Positions 54,930-63,113 of a stretch of 64,000 bases of DNA are shown here, piece by piece. Position numbers and translations under genes: made by a program. The notes under the pieces were generated by a model, which saw only the letters and a program-made list of their open reading frames with translations, did no database searches and had not been told where the DNA came from. This DNA is from Erythrobacter donghaensis (GTDB lineage Bacteria; Pseudomonadota; Alphaproteobacteria; Sphingomonadales; Sphingomonadaceae): positions 1 through 64,000 of the forward strand of contig NZ_MUYG01000006.1 of assembly GCF_002155425.1 (NCBI RefSeq). Reading direction: 5' to 3'. The stretch's first letter is position 1. Each line of letters opens with the position of its first letter.

Positions 54930-56156
54930 ATGATCGTGAACGACAAGATGCCGGACACCATCGCCTTGCCGAGCTTTGCTGATGACGCGCGGCCCAAGGT
55001 GCTCAACCTTTCGGCCGATTTTCCCGATCCGATCGACCCGGCCAAGACCCGGGTGATCCGCACCTTGATCGATCATGGTGCGGATGAGATCGACCACGCG
55101 GTGATCTCGCTCAACCGGATCAGCCCGTCACCTGCGGCGGCGGTGCGCACGGTGCTGACAGGCCATCTCGGGCTGACCGGCGTGCCCTTCGATCATGGCC
55201 TTGCGCTGGGTTATGCGGCACCGGGTCGCGGCCTGTTTCATCGCACCATTCTCGAACGACTGGGGGACCGGATCGCCAGCCAGATCGCCCACATGCCGCG
55301 CGGGCCTGATCTTGTCGCGGGCCACAAGCTGACGATCGAGGGGCTCGCCGTGCGCCGTATCGCGACGCGGCTGCAGGTGCCCTATGCGATCACCGTGCAA
55401 GGCGACACCGACACCAAGATCCTGGCGGTGCGTCCCGATCTCGCGCCTGCGCTGCGCCGGGTCTATCACGATGCCCGGCTGGTCACCTTCTTCGCGCCAT
55501 GGACCCGCGCAGCCGTCGAGCAGAAACTCGGGCGGCGGAGCGGGCCGGTCGCGATCATTCCCTGTCCGACCGAGCTCGACGAGCCGCTACCGCCGCGTCC
55601 CGGTGGCAACGGCCTGATCAGCGTGTTTCACCTCAAGAGCCACACTCGCAAGAACCTCTCCGCCATGGCCGAGGCCTTGCGGCTTGCCTTGATAGCTGGC
55701 GCACCGCTGACCCTGGCCATCTGCGGCGGTGGCAGCGCCGAGGATATCGCCGCCGCCAAAGCGAGCGCGGGGGACACACCCGGCCTGGTGTTCGAAGGTT
55801 CGCTGGCGCGCGAGGCCGTCGCTGCACGCATGAACGCCGCGACCGGTTTTGTCCTGCCCTCCCGCCGGGAAACCTTCGGGCTGGTGTTTATCGAAGCGCT
55901 GTTTGCCGGCCTGCCGATCATCTATCCGGCCGGGCAGGCAGTCAGTGGCTATTTCGACGACTGCCCTTTCGCCATCGCGGTACCGCCAAACGATCCGGCC
56001 GCGCTGGCCGCCGCGATGCGGCGCTTGGTGGACGAGGAAGCCTCGCTCAAGGCAGCGCTGCGGGAATGGCAGACCTCGCCCGAAGCGCAGCGCTTCCGCC
56101 TGCCCGATATCGGCGGCAAGTTCACCGCCGGTCTGTTGCAATCGCTGGATGCCTGA
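54930..56156 (+). CDS. glycosyltransferase, GT-B fold
   Basis: This 408-residue protein has the layout of family 4 transferases: a donor domain with LISVFHLKSHTRKNLSAMAE and LTLAICGGGSAEDIAAAKAS, then FVLPSRRETFGLVFIEALFA, the E-x7-E-like signature. The N-terminal acceptor domain contains VLNLSADFPDPIDPAKTRVI. Substrate is unknown. It lies 51 bp after the Wzc-like gene on the same strand and is probably the last gene of that operon. The next gene faces the other way. Confidence 0.82.
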   Translation: MIVNDKMPDTIALPSFADDARPKVLNLSADFPDPIDPAKTRVIRTLIDHGADEIDHAVISLNRISPSPAAAVRTVLTGHLGLTGVPFDHGLALGYAAPGRGLFHRTILERLGDRIASQIAHMPRGPDLVAGHKLTIEGLAVRRIATRLQVPYAITVQGDTDTKILAVRPDLAPALRRVYHDARLVTFFAPWTRAAVEQKLGRRSGPVAIIPCPTELDEPLPPRPGGNGLISVFHLKSHTRKNLSAMAEALRLALIAGAPLTLAICGGGSAEDIAAAKASAGDTPGLVFEGSLAREAVAARMNAATGFVLPSRRETFGLVFIEALFAGLPIIYPAGQAVSGYFDDCPFAIAVPPNDPAALAAAMRRLVDEEASLKAALREWQTSPEAQRFRLPDIGGKFTAGLLQSLDA

Positions 56157-56177
56157 CGCGCCCGGGCGCGGGTCGGC

Positions 56178-57107
56178 TCAATAGCCCTGCAACCAGTTGC
56201 GGCGGCTGTTCCACACCTCGCGCCACATGTCCCGCTTGCTGCCGCCCTTCCCAAGCAGGCCGAACAGCGCATAGGCGGCATTGCGGTTGAAGGCGGTGAA
56301 CCATAGCAAGGCGAGCGCAGCACGCTTGCGCAGCGCGCCAAAGTGGTCGCGCACGATCGTCGCCTTGCCGCGATAGGACTGAAGCTGCTTGGTCGCGCTG
56401 GAGATCGCCGAAGCGCCGCCGTGGTGAATGATGGTGGCCGCCGGGGTCACCATTGGCCGATAGCCCAGCTTGCCGGCCCGCAGGCACAGATCGGTCTCTT
56501 CGGCATACATGAAATAGCGCAGATCGAAGCCGCCCAGCTCGCGCCACAGCTCGGTCTTGAGCAGGAAGAAACACCCGGTCACGACGTCGACCTGACGCAC
56601 TTCATCCATCATCGAACCGGTCACGCGTTCAGTATCGAACAGCGGGTTGCCCTTGAAGATCTGCGAGAGATAGGTCGAATAGCAGAACAGGCTCCACACC
56701 GTCATGCGGTTGAAGCAGGACGTCGCGTTGAGCGACCCGTCACCGAACAGGGTGCGCCCGCCGACGATACCCGCCTGCGGATTGGCCTTGGCGAAGGCGA
56801 GCAGGTTCTGGATCGCGCCTGGCAGGGTTTCGGTATCCGAATTGAGCAGCAGCAGCCATTCGCCGGTCGCGGTTTCGGCCGCCCGGTTGTTGCCCGCCGC
56901 AAAGCCGAGATTGTCGGGGCAGCGGTGCAGTTCCACCTGCGGAAACCGCTCCGCCACCGCATCGGCGGAACCGTCTGCCGAGGCATTGTCCCATAGGATC
57001 ACCTGCATCGCGATATCCGATGCGTGCTCGTAGAGAGTTTCAATCGCCTTCAGTGTCATCTCGCGCGTGTTGTAGCTGACGATGATGACGGAAAGCTCGG
57101 GCGTCAT
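56178..57107 (-). CDS. glycosyltransferase family 2 (rhamnosyl-type)
   Basis: This 309-residue GT-A enzyme begins LSVIIVSYNTREMTLKAIET, with nucleotide-binding QVILWDNASADGSADAVAER and the metal-binding LLLNSDTETLPGAIQ. The acceptor part FLLKTELWRELGGFDLRYFM and YAEETDLCLRAGKLGY is typical of rhamnosyltransferases or similar. It ends with a basic, hydrophobic tail. The ATG at 57107 is preferred over the longer frame to 57209. Copy 4 of the palindromic motif lies upstream. Confidence 0.9.
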   Translation of the reverse strand: MTPELSVIIVSYNTREMTLKAIETLYEHASDIAMQVILWDNASADGSADAVAERFPQVELHRCPDNLGFAAGNNRAAETATGEWLLLLNSDTETLPGAIQNLLAFAKANPQAGIVGGRTLFGDGSLNATSCFNRMTVWSLFCYSTYLSQIFKGNPLFDTERVTGSMMDEVRQVDVVTGCFFLLKTELWRELGGFDLRYFMYAEETDLCLRAGKLGYRPMVTPAATIIHHGGASAISSATKQLQSYRGKATIVRDHFGALRKRAALALLWFTAFNRNAAYALFGLLGKGGSKRDMWREVWNSRRNWLQGY

Positions 57108-57218
57108 GGACAATCGTGGTTCCTCTGGTCGGCGGGCCTGTCCCCCTAGTGCGCCCCGGGGGGTCAGGATTGGCCTGATTGTGTCGTGTCTTGGGAAGCA
57201 CTGCGGCACCCCTTATGT

Positions 57219-57227
57219 TGCAGTGCA
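57219..57227. promoter_or_regulatory. TGCANTGCA motif, copy 4
   Basis: TGCAGTGCA is within TGTTGCAGTGCAG at 57216-57228, 112 bp upstream of the glycosyltransferase start at 57107 and 44 bp after the ligase stop. It is an exact match. Confidence 0.5.
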
Positions 57228-57270
57228 GGATAAGCGGCCATGGCGGGTAAGCAAGTTTGAATTGTGGAGG

Positions 57271-58683
57271 TCAATCCTTCAGGCGCAGCTGCGGGCCCGG
57301 ACGTGCCAGCGCAGGTCGGGCCAGCGCGATCGGCGGCGGCCCGGGGCGACGCATCATGATCTGCCGCGCGGGCGTCGCCATGCCGGCGCTGCTCATTGCG
57401 GTCATGGAAACGGTCGCTGCCAGCAGCATGTAGAACCAGGTCTGCAGGCCGCCATAGACCGACACCGTGAAGGCCAGCAGGGCAAGGCCGAACAGCGAAA
57501 TGGCAAGGCCAACGCGCAGGCGCCGTTCGATCTCGGGCATCTTCGCGCTGCGCAGGGAAATCAGCCAGATGGCCGCAATGCATACCACGAAAATCAGCAC
57601 GGCAGGCGCAAGGCCGAAACGGATCGCCAGCAGCAGCCAGTAATTGTCGACGCTGGGCACCATCCACGGAAGACGCTCGTAGTCAGTGAAGCCGATCCCG
57701 ATCCACGGGTGCTTCTCGACCGAAGCGGTGCCGTATCGCCAGATCAGGCGACGAAACCGCGCTGTTTGCGGGTTGAGCGTATAGCGCACTAACACATTAA
57801 CAAGCCCGCCTTCCGACGTCAGATGCGCGACCAGCATAAGTGACGATAGGACGATGACGTTGAGCCGCCAGGTCATGATGGTCACGACCCGCTGCAAGCG
57901 TTCCAAGATCAGCAGGAAGCCTGCGATCAGAATGGCGAGGAACGCTGCCGAACTCGCCGAGAACACCGCCAGAAGTGAGGCGACCGTCCCGGTGCCCCGC
58001 GGCCATTTGATCAGTCCCGATAGCGCGAACAGCGGCAGGAAGCTCGCCATAAACATGCCAGCATGGATGGGGTGCGAAAACGGCCCCATGGCTCTTAGAA
58101 TGCCGAGCCTGCTCTCGACGAACAGTTCACCGTCACCGGTGGCCACACCGTTCTCGTAGGTTGGCAGTGATCCGAAAATCAATGATGCTGCGGGGCGCAC
58201 CAAGTGCCTCGCAGTTAAGGCCTCGGCCATCATACTCAAACCAACGACCAGCAGTCCGGGGGTCGCCAACACGAGAAAACGCCGAAACTGCTGCGATTCG
58301 CGAAAGCACAGGCGGCACACCAGGTAGGGGATCAGGACGTCGAACGACAGCGCCCCCCCACGCAACAGCCCCGAACCGAAGCCGTAATAGACGATGAAGG
58401 CGAAGACCATCCAGAAACATGAGAAAAAGATCATGTAATCCAGAAGGATAAACCGCACGGGCTGGCGCACCATTTGCCAGATCATCCACGGCAACAGGCC
58501 AAATCCTACCAACCGCGGCGGGTAGAATGTCTGCCCCGCGACGCTGATCCTGATCTCGGGCGGAAGCAGCGCAGAATAGAACAGCAACAGCGCCGGAAGA
58601 ATGACCCACAGTGCCTTGCGCCCGGCCGCAACCGGGGGTCGCCTATATCTTGGAGCAGGCATGGGGCGCTGGGCTGTTGGCAT
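57271..58683 (-). CDS. O-antigen ligase/polymerase-like membrane protein
   Basis: This protein of about 470 residues has roughly eleven to twelve membrane segments. It shows the Wzy/WaaL layout: a large periplasmic loop with a conserved motif in the C-terminal half (SVEKHPWIGIGFTDYERLPWM, VDNYWLLLAIRFGLAPAVLI). It is probably the polymerase or ligase of this polysaccharide. The frame opens to 58815, but the ATG at 58683 precedes the first membrane segment more naturally and leaves the motif-bearing region as promoter. No better ribosome site was found. Confidence 0.82.
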   Translation of the reverse strand: MPTAQRPMPAPRYRRPPVAAGRKALWVILPALLLFYSALLPPEIRISVAGQTFYPPRLVGFGLLPWMIWQMVRQPVRFILLDYMIFFSCFWMVFAFIVYYGFGSGLLRGGALSFDVLIPYLVCRLCFRESQQFRRFLVLATPGLLVVGLSMMAEALTARHLVRPAASLIFGSLPTYENGVATGDGELFVESRLGILRAMGPFSHPIHAGMFMASFLPLFALSGLIKWPRGTGTVASLLAVFSASSAAFLAILIAGFLLILERLQRVVTIMTWRLNVIVLSSLMLVAHLTSEGGLVNVLVRYTLNPQTARFRRLIWRYGTASVEKHPWIGIGFTDYERLPWMVPSVDNYWLLLAIRFGLAPAVLIFVVCIAAIWLISLRSAKMPEIERRLRVGLAISLFGLALLAFTVSVYGGLQTWFYMLLAATVSMTAMSSAGMATPARQIMMRRPGPPPIALARPALARPGPQLRLKD

Positions 58684-58713
58684 GGTTGCTCTTATAGTTT
58701 TGCCGGTCATTGC

Positions 58714-58722
58714 TGCAATGCG
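58714..58722. promoter_or_regulatory. TGCANTGCA-type motif, copy 5 (one mismatch)
   Basis: TGCAATGCG lies 31 bp upstream of the ligase start at 58683 and in the gap to the divergent spike-base-like gene. One mismatch at the last base. Confidence 0.35.
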
Positions 58723-58829
58723 AAACAGGCCGATACTTGCACTGGCAGGGTCAGGCGCGAAAACCATTTTCCTACTCGTGGGCTTTCCTCTAGCCGCGTT
58801 TCTGTTTTGTTCCAAATAGGAGAGCGCCC

Positions 58830-59099
58830 ATGCCCATTGATCCTTTCGCCAACGCCGCCGACAGCCTCACCTCGCCCGCCGGAAACTGCTTTGCCATCGT
58901 GCCGAGCGATACGGTCGATCTGCCGGTCAATGCCAAGGCGATCTATATCGGCAGCGGCGGCAATCTGGTCGTGCTGGCGATGAACGCGGCGGCCCCCGTC
59001 ACCTTGCGCAACACGATTGCGGGGAGCATCCTCGATATCAGGGTGCGCCGCATTCTCGCGACGGGCACGACCGCGCAAGATCTCGTGGGGCTCGCCTGA
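58830..59099 (+). CDS. head-spike base-like protein (RCAP_Rcc01079/GhsA family)
   Basis: This small 89-residue protein begins MPIDPFANAADSLTSPAGNC and continues with FAIVPSDTVDLPVNAKAIYI, then VTLRNTIAGSILDIRVRRIL and ends GTTAQDLVGLA. This follows the pattern I know for the spike-base family named after Rcc01079 of the Rhodobacter capsulatus gene transfer agent. There is no signal peptide. AGGAG lies before the ATG. It overlaps the next, much larger gene by one base, so they are translated together. No capsid or tail genes are nearby. The assignment is by recall of the family, not a search. Confidence 0.7.
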   Translation: MPIDPFANAADSLTSPAGNCFAIVPSDTVDLPVNAKAIYIGSGGNLVVLAMNAAAPVTLRNTIAGSILDIRVRRILATGTTAQDLVGLA

Positions 59100-61213
59100 T
59101 GAGCCGCAATCCGATCGGGGCATCGTCAGGCCGCTATCGCCCGCAGTCCATATCCAGCACGCATCGGAAGGAAGCGACAGTCGCAACCCTGTTCCCCTCG
59201 CCGGGCTGGACCGGGGTTGCTGGGAGCGGCTTCGGAACGGTGCCGACCGATCCGGTGCGCACCACCGCCAAGCCCGCGCTGCGGCTGATCGTTCCGCCCA
59301 ACCAGCGCTTTACTGATGGTCTGCGCGTCGGGGTGCTTGCCTTTGCGCTCGACGGGGAGACCCTCGTCGGCGGCATCGACCGGGTGCGTTTTCACTTCGA
59401 AGGTGCCACCCGCGATGTGCTTGCGCCGACCTATAACCGGGTGACCGACGCCAACGGCGTGACCCGCCTCTATCTGGCCTATTGGGTCACGCTGCGCAAA
59501 CCCGATGGCGTCGAGGGCAATGCCAACCTGTTTGTCGAGGCGATCCCCGCCGATGCCATGTTGCAGCGGCGGGTGATCGGGCCCTATCGCTTCTCGCCGC
59601 GCAGCACGCTGTTCGATGCGCAGGTCACGGTCAGCCCGTCGCAGCCCGAGCAGGCGGGGCGCAATTACCATACGGTCGGCGCCGCGATCAGCTTCCATCG
59701 CAGCGCCGGACATGATGCAACCCTGATCACGGTCACCGAGGCTTTGACCGAGGATCTTAGCGCCACCATGAGCTCGTCGACTGCCTATGCCGGCGAAAAC
59801 TATTGCACTGTCACCGCCACCGCACCGGTGACCTTCGCCAAGCCCGCGCTCGGAAGCCTTCCCGCGGCACAGTTCCGCCCCGGTGTGAACCGGCTGCACT
59901 TCAAGGGTGAGAACATCATCTTCGACATGCGCCACGTGTCGGCCATCTGGAGCGAGACCAATGTCGATGGCGAGCATTGGTTCGATGGTTGCCGCTTTAT
60001 CAATTCGGCGGGCCGCGGCGCCTTGTGGCGGGCAGGCTCGCGTACCCGCGATCTCGGGTTTCTGGTGCGCGGCAGCCCGTGGTATACCGAGGTCGCGTTC
60101 GCCGATCTGCCCGATTGCTGCAATCTGGCCAATCTGGTGCGCGGCTGCAGCGCCACCCGGGCCTTCAACGATTTCGCCGGGGATGCGCGCTGCGTGGTCT
60201 ACAACCGCATCGACGATCTCGATTCGACGGTCGACTGGTTGAAAGATCAGCCCGCGATGCAGGTCACCTATACCGGCACCCAGACCACCGCGACCTTTGC
60301 GTTGACAGGCGGAAACGAGGCCACCAGCCGGACCTTCACCGCCAAGTGGGGCAGCAACACCGCCAATTTCGTCGTCGGCATCACCGAAGCGCGGCAGGCA
60401 ATCGCAGATGCGGCGACCTACAATGCTGCGACGGCTGGCGAAGGGTATTACATCAGGAATGTGGTCGACTGGCTCAACAGCCTGCCCGGCTGGAGCGCGA
60501 CTGTGCTCGACAACAGCCGGCGGGCCGCAGCCGCATCGCTGGCCGGGCTGAAAGGCACGGGCTTCACTGCGCGCAATGTGAAGAACACCATGCTGCCGAT
60601 CGTGACCTGTTTCGATCTGCACGGCGATTTCTACCAGCAGCGCTTCAACGGTCTGACCGAGAACTGCATTATCGCCTTCAATCGCGGCAGGGCGATGCGG
60701 GGGCAGAACATCTTCCTGTCGTCGACACCTGGCCCGTGCCTCGATTTCATCGTGCTCGACAATGCCTTCGCCAACGTGCCGGAGACCACCGGCTATGCGC
60801 TCTACACCTCGGTTTCGAGCCAGTGCGATCGCAGCGTTCACAGCCATGTGGTGTTCGCGCACAACTCGTTCCCGACCCAGCTTCTGCGCTTGCGAACCGA
60901 CAACCCGGCCTATCAGCCCGACCGCTATTGCCTCGTCGCCAACAACGCGATGCTGAACATCCTGTGGCAGGGCGCGGCGGATACCGACGTGAAGATCAGG
61001 AACAACGTCATCGATGCCGGCTACACCGCCCCGGCCGGTTCAACCGGCACGGTGATCGGGGGAAGCTATCTCACCAAGTTCGCCAATGCGCTCGGCGGCG
61101 ACTTTAGGCCCGCAGGACAATTGGCAGCCACGGCGGCAGCGCCCATAGCCCGGCTCGACCCTGATTATCAGGCGCTGGTGCTGAGCGCTCCGGTCGGAGC
61201 GCTGCAGGACTGA
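59099..61213 (+). CDS. large beta-rich spike or fibre-like protein, partner of the spike-base gene
   Basis: This 704-residue protein has no signal peptide and no membrane segment. The N-terminal part (about 35-200) looks like an immunoglobulin-like or beta-sandwich domain, followed by repeated short strand units (FKGENIIFDMRHVSAIWSET, LDFIVLDNAFANVPETTGYA, RYCLVANNAMLNILWQGAAD) that suggest a right-handed beta-helix. An inserted segment at about 385-470 (TATFALTGGNEATSRTFTAKW) interrupts it. Beta-helix spikes often bind or cut polysaccharide. It overlaps the spike-base gene and lies in an exopolysaccharide cluster. A surface-polysaccharide-binding spike is inferred; a secreted lyase is less likely without a signal peptide. 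Confidence 0.6.
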   Translation: MSRNPIGASSGRYRPQSISSTHRKEATVATLFPSPGWTGVAGSGFGTVPTDPVRTTAKPALRLIVPPNQRFTDGLRVGVLAFALDGETLVGGIDRVRFHFEGATRDVLAPTYNRVTDANGVTRLYLAYWVTLRKPDGVEGNANLFVEAIPADAMLQRRVIGPYRFSPRSTLFDAQVTVSPSQPEQAGRNYHTVGAAISFHRSAGHDATLITVTEALTEDLSATMSSSTAYAGENYCTVTATAPVTFAKPALGSLPAAQFRPGVNRLHFKGENIIFDMRHVSAIWSETNVDGEHWFDGCRFINSAGRGALWRAGSRTRDLGFLVRGSPWYTEVAFADLPDCCNLANLVRGCSATRAFNDFAGDARCVVYNRIDDLDSTVDWLKDQPAMQVTYTGTQTTATFALTGGNEATSRTFTAKWGSNTANFVVGITEARQAIADAATYNAATAGEGYYIRNVVDWLNSLPGWSATVLDNSRRAAAASLAGLKGTGFTARNVKNTMLPIVTCFDLHGDFYQQRFNGLTENCIIAFNRGRAMRGQNIFLSSTPGPCLDFIVLDNAFANVPETTGYALYTSVSSQCDRSVHSHVVFAHNSFPTQLLRLRTDNPAYQPDRYCLVANNAMLNILWQGAADTDVKIRNNVIDAGYTAPAGSTGTVIGGSYLTKFANALGGDFRPAGQLAATAAAPIARLDPDYQALVLSAPVGALQD

Positions 61214-61219
61214 GGATCG

Positions 61220-61247
61220 CGGCGGCTTGCCCCCCGGGCGGCCGCCG
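61220..61247 (+). terminator. hairpin terminator candidate
   Basis: CGGCGGC at 61220-61226 pairs with GCCGCCG at 61241-61247 in the gap between two convergent genes. No T run is present. Confidence 0.4.
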
Positions 61248-61266
61248 TCACCTCCTCATTCCACGC

Positions 61267-62061
61267 TTACTTGTGGCAGAGATAGAGCAGCTCGAAGGGG
61301 TCGAGCATCCAGGCGGTCGCCGCCGCATCGTCATCCTCGAAGGCGTCATAGCGCTCGACATCGAAGTCTGCGCGCTCGAGCGCGGCGAGATAGTCGGCCG
61401 GGGTGAACAGGCGCAGGTGATCGTCCTGGCCGACGATCCGGATGCGCTCCTCTCCGGTGGAATCGAGCGGCAATTCGATCGACTGCTCCAGCTTCAGCGC
61501 CAGTGGCACCTGCAGGATCGCGGTCCCGCCGGGCTTGAGCACACGGCGGATCTGCGCAAGCGCCAGATCGACATCGGGCACGTGTTCGAGCACGTGGTTG
61601 CAGATCAGCAGATCGACGCTGTCATCCGCCATCGGCAGCGCCGACAGGTCGGCCTGTTCGACCGTGTCGATATGGCGGTAGCGCGAAGGCTCGAAATCAT
61701 AGGCGGTGTAGTTCTTCGGCGCGGCTTCGCTGATTCGCCGCGTCAGGCCCTTTTCGGGGGCGAAGTGCGCAATCGTGATGTCACGCGCGAAGCGGAAGCC
61801 CTTCCCCGCCTGCGACAGCCAGAACCAGATCAGCCGTTCGCGCGAGCTGGAATGGCACACCGGGCACTGGTCGGCGAAGCGGCGCAGCCCGCCCACGACC
61901 TGCAAACGCTCCAGCACTTCAAAGCCATAGCCGGTGTCGCGGAACCGCCGCACGGGCGACTGGCAGACCTGACACCGATGCGGCCCGATATTGATCACCT
62001 TCCGCCCGTTTTCGATCACGGGATAGGGGATCATTCGTCCGATTTTTTTCTTGTTCAGCAT
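61267..62061 (-). CDS. SAM-dependent methyltransferase with N-terminal zinc-ribbon-like region
   Basis: This 264-residue protein has two CxxC pairs near the N-terminus (CQVCQSPVRRF and CPVCHSSSRERL), suggesting a zinc ribbon. A class I methyltransferase core follows, with HFAPEKGLTRRISEAAPKNY in place of a classic glycine motif, YTAYDFEPSR, DLLICNHVLEHVPDVDLALA and LKPGGTAILQVPL. Similar proteins occur in surface polysaccharide loci. It shares the motif-bearing divergent gap with the sulfotransferase-like gene. Substrate unknown. Confidence 0.83.
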   Translation of the reverse strand: MLNKKKIGRMIPYPVIENGRKVINIGPHRCQVCQSPVRRFRDTGYGFEVLERLQVVGGLRRFADQCPVCHSSSRERLIWFWLSQAGKGFRFARDITIAHFAPEKGLTRRISEAAPKNYTAYDFEPSRYRHIDTVEQADLSALPMADDSVDLLICNHVLEHVPDVDLALAQIRRVLKPGGTAILQVPLALKLEQSIELPLDSTGEERIRIVGQDDHLRLFTPADYLAALERADFDVERYDAFEDDDAAATAWMLDPFELLYLCHK

Positions 62062-62135
62062 GGGAGGCGGGCCTTTCCGGGAGCCACTTTTGGTCTAAGG
62101 GGTGCAGCCGATGCCCGCAAGCGCGAGATGGGTGT

Positions 62136-62144
62136 TGCACTGCA
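62136..62144. promoter_or_regulatory. TGCANTGCA motif, copy 6
   Basis: TGCACTGCA is the core of a perfect 11-bp palindrome TTGCACTGCAA at 62135-62145. It is placed almost midway between the divergent starts at 62061 and 62217, so it could control both genes. Confidence 0.55.
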
Positions 62145-62216
62145 AAAAAGATCACCCCAAAAGAGGGCAGCAGGGTCGCGCCGTAACCTCTCTCGCCATC
62201 AGGAACAGGAAAAAGC

Positions 62217-63113
62217 GTGCTCAGAAAGCCCCTGACCACCACCCACCCGCACGGATATGTGCTGGCGCGCAAGGATCGCGCGCTCGGTCTGTTGCGGATT
62301 TCCAAGAACGCATCGACCGAGTCCAAAAACCGGCTCGAATGCGCGGACTGGCTGGCGTTTGACGACTATCAGGGCCCGGTGGTTGCCTTCCTGCGCGAAC
62401 CGGTATCGCGCTTCCTGTCATCGGTCCCTGAAACCGCGCTGCGCATGACCCATTTCGCGATTACGGAAGAATGGCGGCAGGACCGGGTGGTGATCGAAGA
62501 GGACATCCATCACGAGCTGATGCGCCTTGCTCAGGCCCCGATCGCCACGGTGATGGAGGCCTTTGTCGAGCTGGTCGCGTACGACTTCTTCGACGCGCAT
62601 CACGAGCCGCAGCACGCCTTCTTCACCGATCGTCACATGGGCCTGCGTGTCGACCCGCATCTCTACCTGACCGAAAGCTTCGAAACCGCCGTGCAGCAGA
62701 TTGAGGCACGCTGCGGTATCCGCACGCCTGCGTCTGCCGGACGCGGGAACGAGGGCGGCGCAAAGCCGCGTGCGGGGCGCACCCCGCTGATCGATCTGGC
62801 GCGCAAGGTGACGCGCACCGGGGTCTATCGCACCGTGGCCCATGCCGGCTTCCTCGGCCAGCGCTATCGCGGCGATGCGGGCCCGGCCCAAGTGCGCGAT
62901 CTCAATACGATGGCCAACCAGTTTGCGCGCGAGGTAAAAGGCTATGCCTTGCCCGATACCCTGCGCGAGCGGATTGCCGCGATCTATGCGCTCGACCAGC
63001 AGCTCTGGGCCGAGGTCACCGCGCGCGGCGGCGATGTCGCGGCGAGCGCGGTGTGGCCGGGGATTGCCGCCGAGGGCGCCGCTCCGGTCAGCGCCGCAGC
63101 ACGATCCGCTTGA
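62217..63113 (+). CDS. sulfotransferase-like protein
   Basis: This 298-residue protein has two motifs of PAPS-dependent sulfotransferases of the Sulfotransfer_2 type. LLRISKNASTESK at about residues 22-34 resembles the 5'-phosphosulfate loop, and VVAFLREPVSRFLSSV at about 57-72 is the 3'-phosphate-binding R-x-P-x2-R-x2-S motif. The enzyme would transfer sulfate from PAPS to a sugar. The GTG at 62217 has AGGA upstream. Its presence with cysD, cysN/C and cysQ in the same island supports sulfation of the polysaccharide. The C-terminal half has no recognised motif, and homology is moderate. Confidence 0.68.
   Translation: MLRKPLTTTHPHGYVLARKDRALGLLRISKNASTESKNRLECADWLAFDDYQGPVVAFLREPVSRFLSSVPETALRMTHFAITEEWRQDRVVIEEDIHHELMRLAQAPIATVMEAFVELVAYDFFDAHHEPQHAFFTDRHMGLRVDPHLYLTESFETAVQQIEARCGIRTPASAGRGNEGGAKPRAGRTPLIDLARKVTRTGVYRTVAHAGFLGQRYRGDAGPAQVRDLNTMANQFAREVKGYALPDTLRERIAAIYALDQQLWAEVTARGGDVAASAVWPGIAAEGAAPVSAAARSA

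Noticed and set aside
57200..57230. Sigma-54 type promoter formed by GGCAC and TTGCA
   Set aside because: The GG-to-GC distance is 13 bases, whereas the sigma-54 promoter requires ten; other motif copies do not fit either.
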